Shown here: one piece after another, positions 43,400 to 52,576 of the stretch
Position numbering within the stretch: the first letter of the stretch is position 1
How the letters are laid out: each line of letters opens with the position of its first letter
DNA from: Halomonas salipaludis
GTDB lineage: Bacteria; Pseudomonadota; Gammaproteobacteria; Pseudomonadales; Halomonadaceae
Direction: 5' to 3'
Assembly (NCBI RefSeq): GCF_002286975.1
Contig: NZ_NSKB01000003.1
Location: 186,001 to 250,000 of the forward strand
Length of the DNA stretch: 64,000 nucleotides
Program-made: the position numbers and the translations under genes
The notes under the pieces: generated by a model
The model's input: the letters and a program-made list of their open reading frames with translations, nothing else
The model's database searches: none
Told to the model about the DNA's origin: nothing

Positions 43400-43428
43400 G
43401 GTCGGGTTCCTCATGGTCGGTCGGAGAT

Positions 43429-44256
43429 TCAGCCGGCAGCCCCCAAGGCCACCGGACTGTCGTTGGGTGCAGATGCGTCGTGCATTTCGTCCAGGTCGGC
43501 GTTGTCATAAAGTGCCTGGAGTCGGGCATCGGTCAGCTCGGCGGTGGGACCATCGTGATAAAGGCGGCCTTGCTTGAGGGCGATCGTGCGCAGGCAATAG
43601 CGACGCGCATACTCGACCTGATGCAGGGTGACGAGGACGGTACGCCCATCCTCGGCGTTGATGCGCTTGAGAATATCCATGACTTCCCGGGCACTGCGCG
43701 GGTCGAGAGAAGCGATGGGCTCATCGGCGTAAATGATGTCGGCATCCTGTACCAACGCACGTGCGATGGCGACACGCTGCATCTGACCGCCGGAGAGCGT
43801 ATTGGCACGTTGGCCAGCAAGCTCGCCAAGCCCTACTCGGGCCAGGGCATGACGCGCCTGGCTGCGCTCCTCCTCGCTGAAACGTCCCAGCAACGCTCGC
43901 CAACGCGGCATCGAGCCCAGGCGGCCGATCAATACGTTGGTCATCACACTGAGCCGCCCTACCAAGTTGAACTGCTGGAAGATGTAACCGGTACGGCAAC
44001 GCTCGGCACGAGAGCGTCGGATCAACCGACCATCGCACTGGATGTCATGTTGCATGACGGTGACACGGCCGCCGGTTTGGCGGTTGGCGATGGTCAGCCC
44101 TACGAGATGGCGCAACAAAGTGGACTTCCCCGAGCCGGAAGGCCCAATGAGGGCCACCATTTCGCCGGCACGAATCTCGAAAGCGATATCCTCAAGGACA
44201 GTGCGCTGCCCGAAGGCCTTGTTGAGCCGTTCGACGGCGATATTGGCAATAGACAT
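43429..44256 (-). CDS. phnC: Phosphonate ABC transporter ATP-binding protein PhnC
   Basis: The ATPase of the phosphonate importer; first gene of the phn operon. 275 residues with Walker [10 protein letters not shown] (near 36-44), signature [15 protein letters not shown], and Walker [17 protein letters not shown] precedes the ATG. The promoter region upstream carries a -10-like CATAAT with the PhnF operator and a candidate Pho box further up. Confidence 0.95.
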   Translation of the reverse strand: MSIANIAVERLNKAFGQRTVLEDIAFEIRAGEMVALIGPSGSGKSTLLRHLVGLTIANRQTGGRVTVMQHDIQCDGRLIRRSRAERCRTGYIFQQFNLVGRLSVMTNVLIGRLGSMPRWRALLGRFSEEERSQARHALARVGLGELAGQRANTLSGGQMQRVAIARALVQDADIIYADEPIASLDPRSAREVMDILKRINAEDGRTVLVTLHQVEYARRYCLRTIALKQGRLYHDGPTAELTDARLQALYDNADLDEMHDASAPNDSPVALGAAG

Positions 44257-44309
44257 GGACGCCTCCTAAAGCGGATGACGTCAGTCTCGAGGCTTCACGT
44301 TAAAAGAAC

Positions 44310-44326
44310 TTGTCTAGACAATTATG
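44310..44326 (-). promoter_or_regulatory. phn operon -10 (CATAAT) with adjoining operator TTGTCTAGACAA
   Basis: On the minus strand CATAAT (44326-44321) is a good -10 element. The perfect 12-bp palindrome TTGTCTAGACAA (44310-44321) follows it directly and would cover the start site, the classical site for a repressor. The core is repeated over the phnF start codon. PhnF is the obvious binder. Confidence 0.65.
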
Positions 44327-44423
44327 TTTTAGTGACATCATCGGTACCGGTTTTCGATGCGTACGGATAACGCTAGGCCCATGGCCACGAGAAAACAGCA
44401 GGTTAGACGCATCCGCCATATAA

Positions 44424-44441
44424 ATGGCATTAAAGTGACAC
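44424..44441 (-). promoter_or_regulatory. Candidate Pho box upstream of phn operon
   Basis: On the minus strand GTGTCAC-TTTA-ATGCCAT has the 7-4-7 layout of a Pho box; each half agrees with CTGTCAT at five of seven bases. It lies about 100 nt upstream of the CATAAT element, farther than usual, so a second promoter nearer to it may exist. Confidence 0.4.
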
Positions 44442-44546
44442 ACCACTGCCATACACGGCGTCGCCAACCGAACCACCGGAGCTATCACGCAACCCGATTT
44501 AGCCATCAGCCGTTCACGCTCTCATCGAAAACCCATAACACGGAAA

Positions 44547-45659
44547 TCACAGAGCGGCTGGCATTCGACTCGCGAGGGGTGGATGAGCAGGAGGCTGACG
44601 CTGCGTCGCCACGAACGTGTTCACCACGAAAGGCGAGGTCATTGCGCGCAGCAGCGCCGAGTAATCGAGCCCGAAGCGCAGCTCCGTGCCGGCGGCCAGG
44701 CGCTGCTGCGTTTCCAGCACCAGGTGGTCGCTGCTGGCGGCGAGCACGCTGACGCCGATAGGGGGAGTCAGGCCGTCGGGATCTACATCCTGGCGCCCGA
44801 TTGCGGCGATCGTCTGGATGATGGTGCCGCGTTCGCGCATCGCCGTCGGCACGCCGAATGCCGCCTCCCCGGTGGCGCCGCGCGGCACCGTCGGCTTGGC
44901 CAGCGACTCGATGACGGGTACCACCAGGGTGAAGGCGTCGGTGTGCAGGCCGCTCAGCGGCATCCGCGTGACAGGGTCGCAGCCCAGCAGGATCGACTCG
45001 CCGAGCCGCAGGTCGTTGACACGGCCCGCGGGCGCGGCGAAGGCCCAGGCGAGGTTGGCCGAATTGCCGCCGGAAACGATCGGCAGGTGCAGACCCAGCT
45101 CGTTCTCCAGCCTGCTCACCAGCGCCGAGAGCTCACCCATGTTGTCGGCGCTCGGCACAACGCCGGCACGGCATGCCAGGTTGGTACCGAGGCCGGCGAG
45201 CGTGACGTTGGGGAGCCGTAATATCCGTCGGGCTAGGTCGAGTACGTCCTCTGGCAGCACGCCCTCGCGCAGGTCGCCCAGCTCCACCATCAGCACCAGG
45301 CCGTGACGGCTGCCCAGCCTGCCCGCCGCCGCCGAGAGTGCCTTGGCCACCTCGAGTTCGCTGATCTGGCTGATGCTGGCGCACGCCACTGCCCGGGCAG
45401 CCTGGCCGGGCGTGGGCGAGCGCAGCAGGGTCAGCGGGGCCCGGATGCCGGCATTGCGCAGTGCCTCGAGATTGGCGATCCGCGAATCGCCGAGACGCAC
45501 CACGCCCCCGGCAAGCATGGCCCTTGCCACCTCCGGGGAGCCCAGGGTCGCCTTGGTGACCCCGGTGACGGCGATGCCGCGGCCGGACAAACGGCTGACG
45601 AGTGCACGAGCGTTGTCCTCGATCCTGGTCAGATCGATCTCGACGCGCGGGCAGGTCAC
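44547..45659 (-). CDS. PLP-dependent amino-acid racemase-like protein (COG3457 type)
   Basis: 370 residues with an alanine-racemase-like fold-type III barrel. The PLP lysine is in VTGVTKATLG (near residue 36), followed by LGDSRIANLEALRNAG, the signature of the ornithine/arginine racemase group. Other blocks: LMVELGDLREG, LGTNLACRAG, IVSGGNSANL, LRLGESILLG. Substrate is unknown. It overlaps the DUF1611 gene by 4 nt (ATGA), so the two act together. A role in interconverting or degrading a D-amino acid is likely. Confidence 0.85.
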   Translation of the reverse strand: MTCPRVEIDLTRIEDNARALVSRLSGRGIAVTGVTKATLGSPEVARAMLAGGVVRLGDSRIANLEALRNAGIRAPLTLLRSPTPGQAARAVACASISQISELEVAKALSAAAGRLGSRHGLVLMVELGDLREGVLPEDVLDLARRILRLPNVTLAGLGTNLACRAGVVPSADNMGELSALVSRLENELGLHLPIVSGGNSANLAWAFAAPAGRVNDLRLGESILLGCDPVTRMPLSGLHTDAFTLVVPVIESLAKPTVPRGATGEAAFGVPTAMRERGTIIQTIAAIGRQDVDPDGLTPPIGVSVLAASSDHLVLETQQRLAAGTELRFGLDYSALLRAMTSPFVVNTFVATQRQPPAHPPLASRMPAAL

Positions 45660-46795
45660 GCCATGGCCAGTGGCTGACGCGCCTTAAGTGCGGGGAAGGC
45701 GGCGGTGACCATTGCCACCAGCGCCGCGGGGTCGTGCCACAGCGCATCGGTGGCGGGGATGCCGAGCTCGCCAGCGTAGCGGGCGATGGCCGCCGCGACC
45801 TCCTCCCGGGTCATGTCCTCATGGTTGATGGCCAGCCCGATGACCCGGGTCTTGCCGAACAGCTCGATAAGCTTGAGCTCCGAGAGCGGCGACGGCATCG
45901 GCACTGCCGGATAGTCGCTGAGCATTCGGCGAGCCGGGGCATGCTGCATGATCACGGCCTGCGGCCGGCTGGCGCGCAGCACCACCGTCGAGCTCAGGTA
46001 GGCGGGATGGCTGAGGGCACCCTGGCCCTCGATCACGATGACGTCGGGGTGCTCGCCCTCATAGGCGGCGACCACCGCCCCTTCCAGTTCGCCGACACCG
46101 AACTGAGCGGGTATGGCATCGAGCGCGACGCCATAGGCGGCACCCTGCATCAGGCCGGTCTGTCCCGTGCCTACCATCACGGTGTGAATCCCGGCGTCGT
46201 TGAGCGCCTGGGTGAGCAGCGTCGAGGTGGTGCGCTTGCCGATGGCACCATCGGTACCCAGCACCGCGATGCGCACGCAGTCGACGCCGCCGATCGCGCC
46301 GTCGAACATGCGCAGATCCTTGGTCGGGCGTGGCCGACGGATATCGTGCAGCGTTACCCCGCTGGCCTGCGCCGCCGCCGAGATCTCCGGGTCGTCGGCG
46401 AGGAACTCGTGCAGGCCCGATACCACCCCGACGCCCGCCGCCACCGCCGCCAGCACCACCGCGCGGTCGGCCTCGGACATCAGGCCCGAGAGTGGGGCAA
46501 GCCCGAAGATGAGAAAGTCAGGCAGAGCGTCGGCCGCGGCCAACGCGTCGCCTAGGCCGGCCACGATGGGGATGCCCACCGCCGCCTCGCCCAGGGCGAC
46601 ACCCGCGTCTTCGCCGCTCAGGGTGCTGTCGATGACGGACAGGATGCGATAGCGCTCACTGTTGCGCACCAGGCCATTGGCCGTCTTGCCATCGATACGT
46701 GCGAAATTGCCCTCGCAGTAGACGATGGCCGAATGGCGGGCGTCACTGGGGGCAGCGGCGGCGTCGAGAATAGCTTGAAGGGAACCTGGAAGCAT
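45656..46795 (-). CDS. DUF1611 P-loop protein, DgcN-like
   Basis: 379 residues of the DUF1611 family, a P-loop fold. The loop reads GTDGAIGKRTTS (near 180-191), and DVIVIEGQGALSHPAYLSS is a family motif. Members named DgcN were reported as N-acetyltransferases acting on D-glutamate with a partner enzyme (DgcA) of the enolase superfamily. Here the partner is a PLP racemase-like protein instead. GGTAGGC precedes the ATG. It is divergent from an MFS exporter gene. Confidence 0.85.
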   Translation of the reverse strand: MLPGSLQAILDAAAAPSDARHSAIVYCEGNFARIDGKTANGLVRNSERYRILSVIDSTLSGEDAGVALGEAAVGIPIVAGLGDALAAADALPDFLIFGLAPLSGLMSEADRAVVLAAVAAGVGVVSGLHEFLADDPEISAAAQASGVTLHDIRRPRPTKDLRMFDGAIGGVDCVRIAVLGTDGAIGKRTTSTLLTQALNDAGIHTVMVGTGQTGLMQGAAYGVALDAIPAQFGVGELEGAVVAAYEGEHPDVIVIEGQGALSHPAYLSSTVVLRASRPQAVIMQHAPARRMLSDYPAVPMPSPLSELKLIELFGKTRVIGLAINHEDMTREEVAAAIARYAGELGIPATDALWHDPAALVAMVTAAFPALKARQPLAMA

Positions 46796-47031
46796 GAATC
46801 GCCTACCTCGAGTCTGTACTCAGGGGAGGCAACGGGATGGTGTCGATCGAGACAGCCGACAGTCAGCGAGAGGTCTCCACTAAGCAAGTGGATGTACGTC
46901 AGCATACACAGATTGGGGTCGCCCGTATGCTCCTGCCTGAGTACTGACAGACGCGTTTATACTTTCGTCTAATTCTGCGATTATGCCTTCCCCGACCGCT
47001 ATACGGCCGCAATCACCGGAGGGCTCACCGT
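46796..47031. promoter_or_regulatory. Divergent promoter region with spaced inverted repeat
   Basis: 236 nt between the divergent DUF1611 and MFS genes. TACTCAGG (46818-46825) is repeated inverted as CCTGAGTA (46936-46943); each copy is extended by GTCTG/CAGAC-like bases, so two half-sites of one regulator are possible. TTTATACTTTCGTCTAATTC near 46955 could be part of the MFS promoter. Confidence 0.35.
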
Positions 47032-48252
47032 ATGCAGGACACCACCACCGCTGCCACCGGCCAGGCCCGCCGTCCGCGCCTGGCTGAATTCGCCCTGGCC
47101 CTCGGCGGCTTCGGCATTGGCACCAGTGAATTCGTGATCATGGGGCTGATGAATCGTGTCGCCGCGGATCTCGCGGTGAGCGTGCCCCAGGTCGGCTATG
47201 CCATCAGCAGCTACGCCCTCGGCGTGGTGGTGGGTGCGCCATTGATCTCGGCGCTAGCGGCACGGGTGCCCAGGCGCGCGCTACTGATCGCGCTGATGCT
47301 GGTGTTCGCGGTGGGCAATATCGCCAGCGCCCTGGCACCGGGTTTCTGGTCCTTCGTCGGCCTGCGTTTCCTGGCCGGGCTGCCGCATGGTGCCTACTTC
47401 GGGATCGCCGCCCTGGTAGCCGCCGGTGCGGTGCCCATCGATCAACGCGCCCGGGCCATCGCTCGGGTCATGTTGGGGCTCACCGTGGCGATCCTGATCG
47501 GCGCCCCCCTGGGCACCTGGGCCGGCAACCTGCTGGGCTGGCAGGTTGCCTTTTCAGCGGTGGGCGCCATCGCCCTGCTCACCGCCTTGCTGATCCGCCT
47601 ATGGGTACCGCCACAACCCTACGATGCCCTGGCCAGCCCGCTTCGTGAGCTGTCGGCACTGATCAAGCAGCGGGTGCTGGTGACCGTGGCCATCGCCTGT
47701 GTCGGCTGTGGCGGGATGTTCGCCATCTTCAGCTACGTGATGCCCACTCTCACCCAGCAAGCCGGCATGAGCGAGGCGCTCGGTCCTCTGGTGCTGGTAA
47801 TCTTCGGCCTCGGCTCGATCGCCGGCAACCTGGCTGGGGCGCGCCTGGCCGACCGTCATCTGATGCGCGCTATCCCGCGCATCCTGCTGTGGTGCGTGGC
47901 CGTGCAAGGGCTGTTCTACTTTGCCGCCAACAACGTCTGGAGCGGTTTGCTGTTCGTCGGCCTGGTAGGTACCAGCATGGCTCTGGCGCCAGCGCTGCAG
48001 ACACGCCTGATGGACGTGGCCGGCGATGCCCAGACCATGGCCGCCTCCATGAACCATGCCGCCTTCAACGGTGCCAATGCGCTAGGTGCCTGGCTCGCCG
48101 GCTTGGCCATCCAGCTCGGCCTGGTGTGGTCGGCCACCGGCCTGGTCGGCGCAGCACTGGGCCTGCTCGGGTTGGCGATCTTTTTCTTCGGACGCGGGTT
48201 GGAACGACGCGACGCAGGCCTGCGCCTGGCCGCCGGCACGAACCGGAGCTGA
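47032..48252 (+). CDS. MFS drug:H+ antiporter family transporter (AraJ/SotB-like)
   Basis: 406 residues with twelve predicted membrane helices. FGIGTSEFVIMGLM near the N-terminus and RFLAGLPHGAYFGIAA are typical of the DHA1 family branch that includes AraJ, SotB and purine efflux proteins. The PLGTWAG motif C region indicates an exporter. It is divergent from the racemase/DUF1611 pair and could export a related amino acid or analogue, but that is only positional. GGAGG is seen before the ATG. Confidence 0.88.
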   Translation: MQDTTTAATGQARRPRLAEFALALGGFGIGTSEFVIMGLMNRVAADLAVSVPQVGYAISSYALGVVVGAPLISALAARVPRRALLIALMLVFAVGNIASALAPGFWSFVGLRFLAGLPHGAYFGIAALVAAGAVPIDQRARAIARVMLGLTVAILIGAPLGTWAGNLLGWQVAFSAVGAIALLTALLIRLWVPPQPYDALASPLRELSALIKQRVLVTVAIACVGCGGMFAIFSYVMPTLTQQAGMSEALGPLVLVIFGLGSIAGNLAGARLADRHLMRAIPRILLWCVAVQGLFYFAANNVWSGLLFVGLVGTSMALAPALQTRLMDVAGDAQTMAASMNHAAFNGANALGAWLAGLAIQLGLVWSATGLVGAALGLLGLAIFFFGRGLERRDAGLRLAAGTNRS

Positions 48253-48307
48253 ACCGTGCCGAGACATGACGCCGAGCGCTGCGGCCACGTATAATGCTGG
48301 CCTCTAG

Positions 48308-48967
<660 letters not shown>

Positions 48968-49052
48968 ACTCTTCTGTCCTCCATAGCATCGAATGGTCAG
49001 CGTGGCCGTTCTTTCGCCATTTCCGCCCTACATCGAAGTCAGGTACCTGCAC

Positions 49053-49307
49053 ATGGCGCGAGTCACCGTTGAAGATTGTCTCGAGAACGTCGAAAACCGT
49101 TTCAAGCTGGTGATGATCTCCACCCAGCGCGCTCGCCAGCTGGCCCGCGGCTCACGCGACGCCCTGCTGCCGTGGGAAAACGACAAGCCCACCGTGATGG
49201 CGCTGCGCGAAATCGCCGCCGGCAAGATCGACGAGAACGTCCTCGACGAGCCGGTGGAAGCCGCACCGGTTCGGGTGCGTCGCGAGCCGGAGATGGGCGA
49301 AGAGTGA
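49053..49307 (+). CDS. rpoZ: RNA polymerase omega subunit
   Basis: 84 residues, [20 protein letters not shown] at the N-terminus, the family signature; assists assembly of RNA polymerase and forms part of the ppGpp site. ATG 49053 is the family start; a longer frame from 48993 is rejected. It precedes spoT, the ppGpp enzyme. Confidence 0.98.
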   Translation: MARVTVEDCLENVENRFKLVMISTQRARQLARGSRDALLPWENDKPTVMALREIAAGKIDENVLDEPVEAAPVRVRREPEMGEE

Positions 49308-49338
49308 TTCGTTGACCACCCGGGGATAGGCGCGCTGC

Positions 49339-51465
49339 ATGTTCACCATTGATGACCTGGCCGACCGCCTCGGCGGCTATCTTCCCCCCGAAGAGATCTG
49401 CCAGGTCAAGCGCGCCTTCTACTATGCCGAGCAGGCCCACGACGGCCAGCGGCGGCGCTCCGGCGAGCCCTATGTGACCCACCCGCTCGCCGTGGCCAAT
49501 ATTCTTGCCAATATGCACATGGACCATCAGAGCCTGATGGCCGCCATGCTGCACGACGTGATCGAAGATACCGGCGTCTCCAAGGAGGCGCTCGGCGAGC
49601 AGTTCGGCGAAGCGGTGGCCGAGCTGGTCGACGGGGTCTCCAAACTGACCCAGATCACCTTCGAGGACAAGGCGGTCGCCCAGGCCGAGAACTTCCAGAA
49701 GATGGTGCTGGCGATGTCCAAGGACATCCGTGTGATCATCGTCAAGCTCGCCGATCGCCTCCACAACATGCGCACCCTGGGCGCCCTGCGCCCCGACAAG
49801 AAACGCCGCATCGCCCGCGAGACACTGGAGATCTACGCCCGCATCGCCGGTCGGCTGGGCATCAACACCATCCGCGTCGAGCTCGAGGACCTCTCCTTCC
49901 AGGCCCTGCACCCGATGCGCTCGGAGCGCATCAAGCGTGCCGTCAGCAAGGCCCGCGGCCATCGCCGCTCGACCATCCGCCAGGTCCAGAGCAGCCTGCA
50001 GAAGTGCCTCGACGACGATGGGCTGCCGGGCACCGTGATCGGCCGCCAAAAACACCTGCTGTCGATCTACAAGAAGATGCGCGACCAGCGCAAGTCATTC
50101 GCCGAGATCATGGACGTGTTCGGTTTTCGCATCATCACCGACGACGTCGACAGCTGCTATCGTATCCTCGGCGCGGTGCACAACCTCTACAAGCCGGTGC
50201 CGGGGCGCTTCAAAGACTATATCGCCATCCCCAAGGCCAACGGCTACCAGAGCCTGCACACTACCCTATTCGGCAGCGGCGGCATGCCCATCGAGGTGCA
50301 GATTCGCACCCGCGAGATGGAGGCCATGGCCAACAACGGCATCGCCGCTCACTGGCTCTACAAGGCCGGCCAGACCGAGCGCCCGATCGCCGCCGGCAGC
50401 CACGCCCGAGCCCGCGAGTGGGTGCGCGGCCTGCTCGAGATGCAGCGTCACGCGGGCAACTCGCTGGAGTTCATCGAGCACGTCAAGAATGACCTGTTCC
50501 CCGACGATATCTACGTGTTCACCCCCAAGGGCGACATCATGGAGCTGCCCCAGGGCGCCACGGTGGTCGACTTCGCCTACAGCGTGCACACTGATATCGG
50601 CAACAGCTGCATCGCATGTCGCATCGACCGCCACCTGGCGCCGCTGTCGAGCCGCCTGGAGAGCGGTCAGACGCTGGAGATCATCACCGCCCCCGGGGCG
50701 CGGCCCAACACCACCTGGCTGTCGTTCGTGATTACCGCCAAGGCGCGCTCGGCGATCCGCCACGCGCTCAAGCACCAGCAGCACACCGAGTCGGTGCAGC
50801 TCGGCCGGCGGTTGCTCAACAAGGCCTTGGCGGATTTCGAGACCAGCCTCGAAGAGCTGCCCGAAGGGCACCTCGCCGCCCAGCTCGAGGCGCTGGGCGT
50901 CAAGCAGCAGGACGAGCTGCTGGAATCGATCGGGCTGGGTACGCGCATGGCCTATGCGGTGGCGCGTCGGTTGGTCGAGGCGCTGCAGGAGGCCCCCGAG
51001 CCGCGTGGCCCACGCGTCGATGGGCCGATCGTGATCAGCGGCGCCGAGGGCATGGTGATCAACTTCGCGCGCTGTTGCCACCCGCTGCCCGGCGACCCGG
51101 TGATCGGGCACACCTCGGTGGGCAAGGGCATCGTGGTGCACCGCGCCGAATGCCGCAACCTCGACGACCTGCGCAGCGACCCGGAAAAGCTGTTCGCCCT
51201 CGAGTGGTCAGAGACCCAGGTGGCCGACTTCCCGGTGGCACTGCGCATCCAGGTCGAGAGCCGCCGCGGCCTGGTCGCCGAGCTGGCCGGCCTGGTTACC
51301 GACGCCGACGCCAACATCGAGCGCATCGGCATCGAGGAGCGCGATGCACGGCTGTCGATCGTCAACCTGACCCTGGCGGTACGCGACCGGGTGCATCTGG
51401 CACGCATCATCAAGCGCATTCGCAACCTGCCCCACGTCGGCAAGATTCACCGCGTCACCAACTGA
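49339..51465 (+). CDS. spoT: Bifunctional (p)ppGpp synthetase/hydrolase SpoT
   Basis: 708 residues. HD hydrolase domain (THPLAVANIL, LHDVIEDTG, KLADRLHNMRTLG), synthetase domain (MRDQRKSFAEIMDVFGFRI, AIPKANGYQSLHTTLFG), TGS domain (YVFTPKGDIMELPQGATVVDFAYSVHTDIG), and a C-terminal ACT domain. Hydrolase residues are intact, so it can both make and remove ppGpp. The gene order gmk-rpoZ-spoT-ridA is conserved. Confidence 0.98.
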   Translation: MFTIDDLADRLGGYLPPEEICQVKRAFYYAEQAHDGQRRRSGEPYVTHPLAVANILANMHMDHQSLMAAMLHDVIEDTGVSKEALGEQFGEAVAELVDGVSKLTQITFEDKAVAQAENFQKMVLAMSKDIRVIIVKLADRLHNMRTLGALRPDKKRRIARETLEIYARIAGRLGINTIRVELEDLSFQALHPMRSERIKRAVSKARGHRRSTIRQVQSSLQKCLDDDGLPGTVIGRQKHLLSIYKKMRDQRKSFAEIMDVFGFRIITDDVDSCYRILGAVHNLYKPVPGRFKDYIAIPKANGYQSLHTTLFGSGGMPIEVQIRTREMEAMANNGIAAHWLYKAGQTERPIAAGSHARAREWVRGLLEMQRHAGNSLEFIEHVKNDLFPDDIYVFTPKGDIMELPQGATVVDFAYSVHTDIGNSCIACRIDRHLAPLSSRLESGQTLEIITAPGARPNTTWLSFVITAKARSAIRHALKHQQHTESVQLGRRLLNKALADFETSLEELPEGHLAAQLEALGVKQQDELLESIGLGTRMAYAVARRLVEALQEAPEPRGPRVDGPIVISGAEGMVINFARCCHPLPGDPVIGHTSVGKGIVVHRAECRNLDDLRSDPEKLFALEWSETQVADFPVALRIQVESRRGLVAELAGLVTDADANIERIGIEERDARLSIVNLTLAVRDRVHLARIIKRIRNLPHVGKIHRVTN

Positions 51466-51476
51466 GCGCGACCCTT

Positions 51477-51506
51477 GGCCCCGCTGCGGTGCGCCGCAGC
51501 GGGGCC
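51477..51506 (+). terminator. Strong hairpin after spoT
   Basis: A perfect 13-bp GC-rich stem (GGCCCCGCTGCGG / CCGCAGCGGGGCC) with a TGCG loop, 11 nt after the spoT stop. Only a short TCGTT follows, so it may terminate inefficiently and serve mainly as a barrier to exonucleases. Confidence 0.7.
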
Positions 51507-51565
51507 AGCGTCGTTAAAATACACTCATTACAATGCACCATATCGCACTACGCGAGGGAGACATC

Positions 51566-51955
51566 ATGAGCAACAAGGCCGTGATCAACACCGACAAGGC
51601 GCCCGCCGCCATCGGCCCCTATTCCCAGGCCATCAAGGCCGGCAACACCGTCTACCTGTCCGGGCAGATCCCTCTCGACCCGGCCACCATGGCGCTGGTC
51701 TCCGAGGACTTCGAAGCCCAGGCCCGCCAGGTCTTCAGCAACCTGCAGGCAGTCTGCGAAGAGGCCGCCGGCACGCTGGCCGACGTGGTCAAGGTCAATC
51801 TTTACCTGGTCGACCTCGACAACTTCGCCATCGTCAACAAGGTCATGGAGGAGTTCTTCACGGCGCCCTTCCCGGCTCGCGCCGCGGTCGGCGTCAAGGC
51901 GCTGCCCAAGGGCAGCCAGGTCGAAGCCGAGGCGGTGATGGTGATCGGCGACTGA
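51566..51955 (+). CDS. ridA: 2-iminobutanoate/2-iminopropanoate deaminase RidA
   Basis: RidA hydrolyses reactive enamine/imine products of PLP enzymes. 129 residues: [24 protein letters not shown] at the N-terminus and [10 protein letters not shown] at the end, with the catalytic Arg in [22 protein letters not shown] lies 5 nt before ATG 51566, preferred over the upstream frame. Confidence 0.97.
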   Translation: MSNKAVINTDKAPAAIGPYSQAIKAGNTVYLSGQIPLDPATMALVSEDFEAQARQVFSNLQAVCEEAAGTLADVVKVNLYLVDLDNFAIVNKVMEEFFTAPFPARAAVGVKALPKGSQVEAEAVMVIGD

Positions 51956-51959
51956 GGCA

Positions 51960-52034
51960 GTTTTCCTGCTAATCGTTTCTGGCGTAAACTCGCTGAACGA
52001 GCCGCAAGCATTCAGGGACGAAACGCAGGAAAAC
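51960..52034 (+). promoter_or_regulatory. Inverted repeat covering the ribosome site of the lipid A deacylase gene
   Basis: GTTTTCCTGC (51960-51969) and GCAGGAAAAC (52025-52034) are perfect complements. The right arm contains the AGGA Shine-Dalgarno sequence of the following gene, so a read-through RNA could hide it in a helix. Confidence 0.35.
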
Positions 52035-52037
52035 CAC

Positions 52038-52553
52038 ATGAGACGAGTGACGCTTCATCACCTGGCAGCCGCGCTGCTACCCGGCATCGCGCTGCTGGGC
52101 AGCCCCGCGGACAGCTTCGCCGATGGCTATGCCTCACTGGGTGCCACCAGCGAGGGCACCCCGGCGCTGAGCCTGGGATTGGATCGCACGTTCAGCCTCG
52201 CCCACTGGCACCCACAGCTCGATCTGCGGCTGGCCAGCGGGCTGCTACTGCTTCCCGGCGATGATGGCGACGACAACGCCGCCTGGACGCTGACCCCGGC
52301 GCTACGCTGGACCTTCGCCGGCGAGCGCGGGGTGTTCGCCGAAGCCGGTATCGGGGCGGCGGTGTTTCTCAACACTCGCCTCGAGTCACGCAACCTCTCC
52401 AGCGCCTTTCAGTTCGAGGACCGCCTGGCGGTGGGGCTGCCGCTGGGCAGCGGCGAGCTCTCGGCCAGCCTGATCCACTACTCCAACGCCGGCATCAAAC
52501 GACCGAATGATGGTTTTGAAACCCTGTCAGTAGGCTACCGCCACCCGCTCTAA
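52038..52553 (+). CDS. pagL: Outer-membrane lipid A 3-O-deacylase (PagL-like)
   Basis: 171 residues: signal peptide ending near ADSFADG, then an eight-strand beta-barrel pattern. The PagL catalytic triad is visible as H147, S149 and E161 in HYSNAGIKRPNDGFE, with the same spacing as H126/S128/E140 in the Pseudomonas enzyme. It removes the 3-O acyl chain of lipid A, which alters outer-membrane properties. AGGA precedes the ATG. Confidence 0.88.
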   Translation: MRRVTLHHLAAALLPGIALLGSPADSFADGYASLGATSEGTPALSLGLDRTFSLAHWHPQLDLRLASGLLLLPGDDGDDNAAWTLTPALRWTFAGERGVFAEAGIGAAVFLNTRLESRNLSSAFQFEDRLAVGLPLGSGELSASLIHYSNAGIKRPNDGFETLSVGYRHPL

Positions 52554-52576
52554 TATTTGGCGCTGGGCGCTCAAGT

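Noticed and set aside
44321-44349. Pho box directly overlapping the phnC -10/-35 region
   Set aside because: ATGTCAC is present but its partner repeat and its 5-nt distance to the -10 do not fit a Pho box; the site at 44424-44441 fits better.
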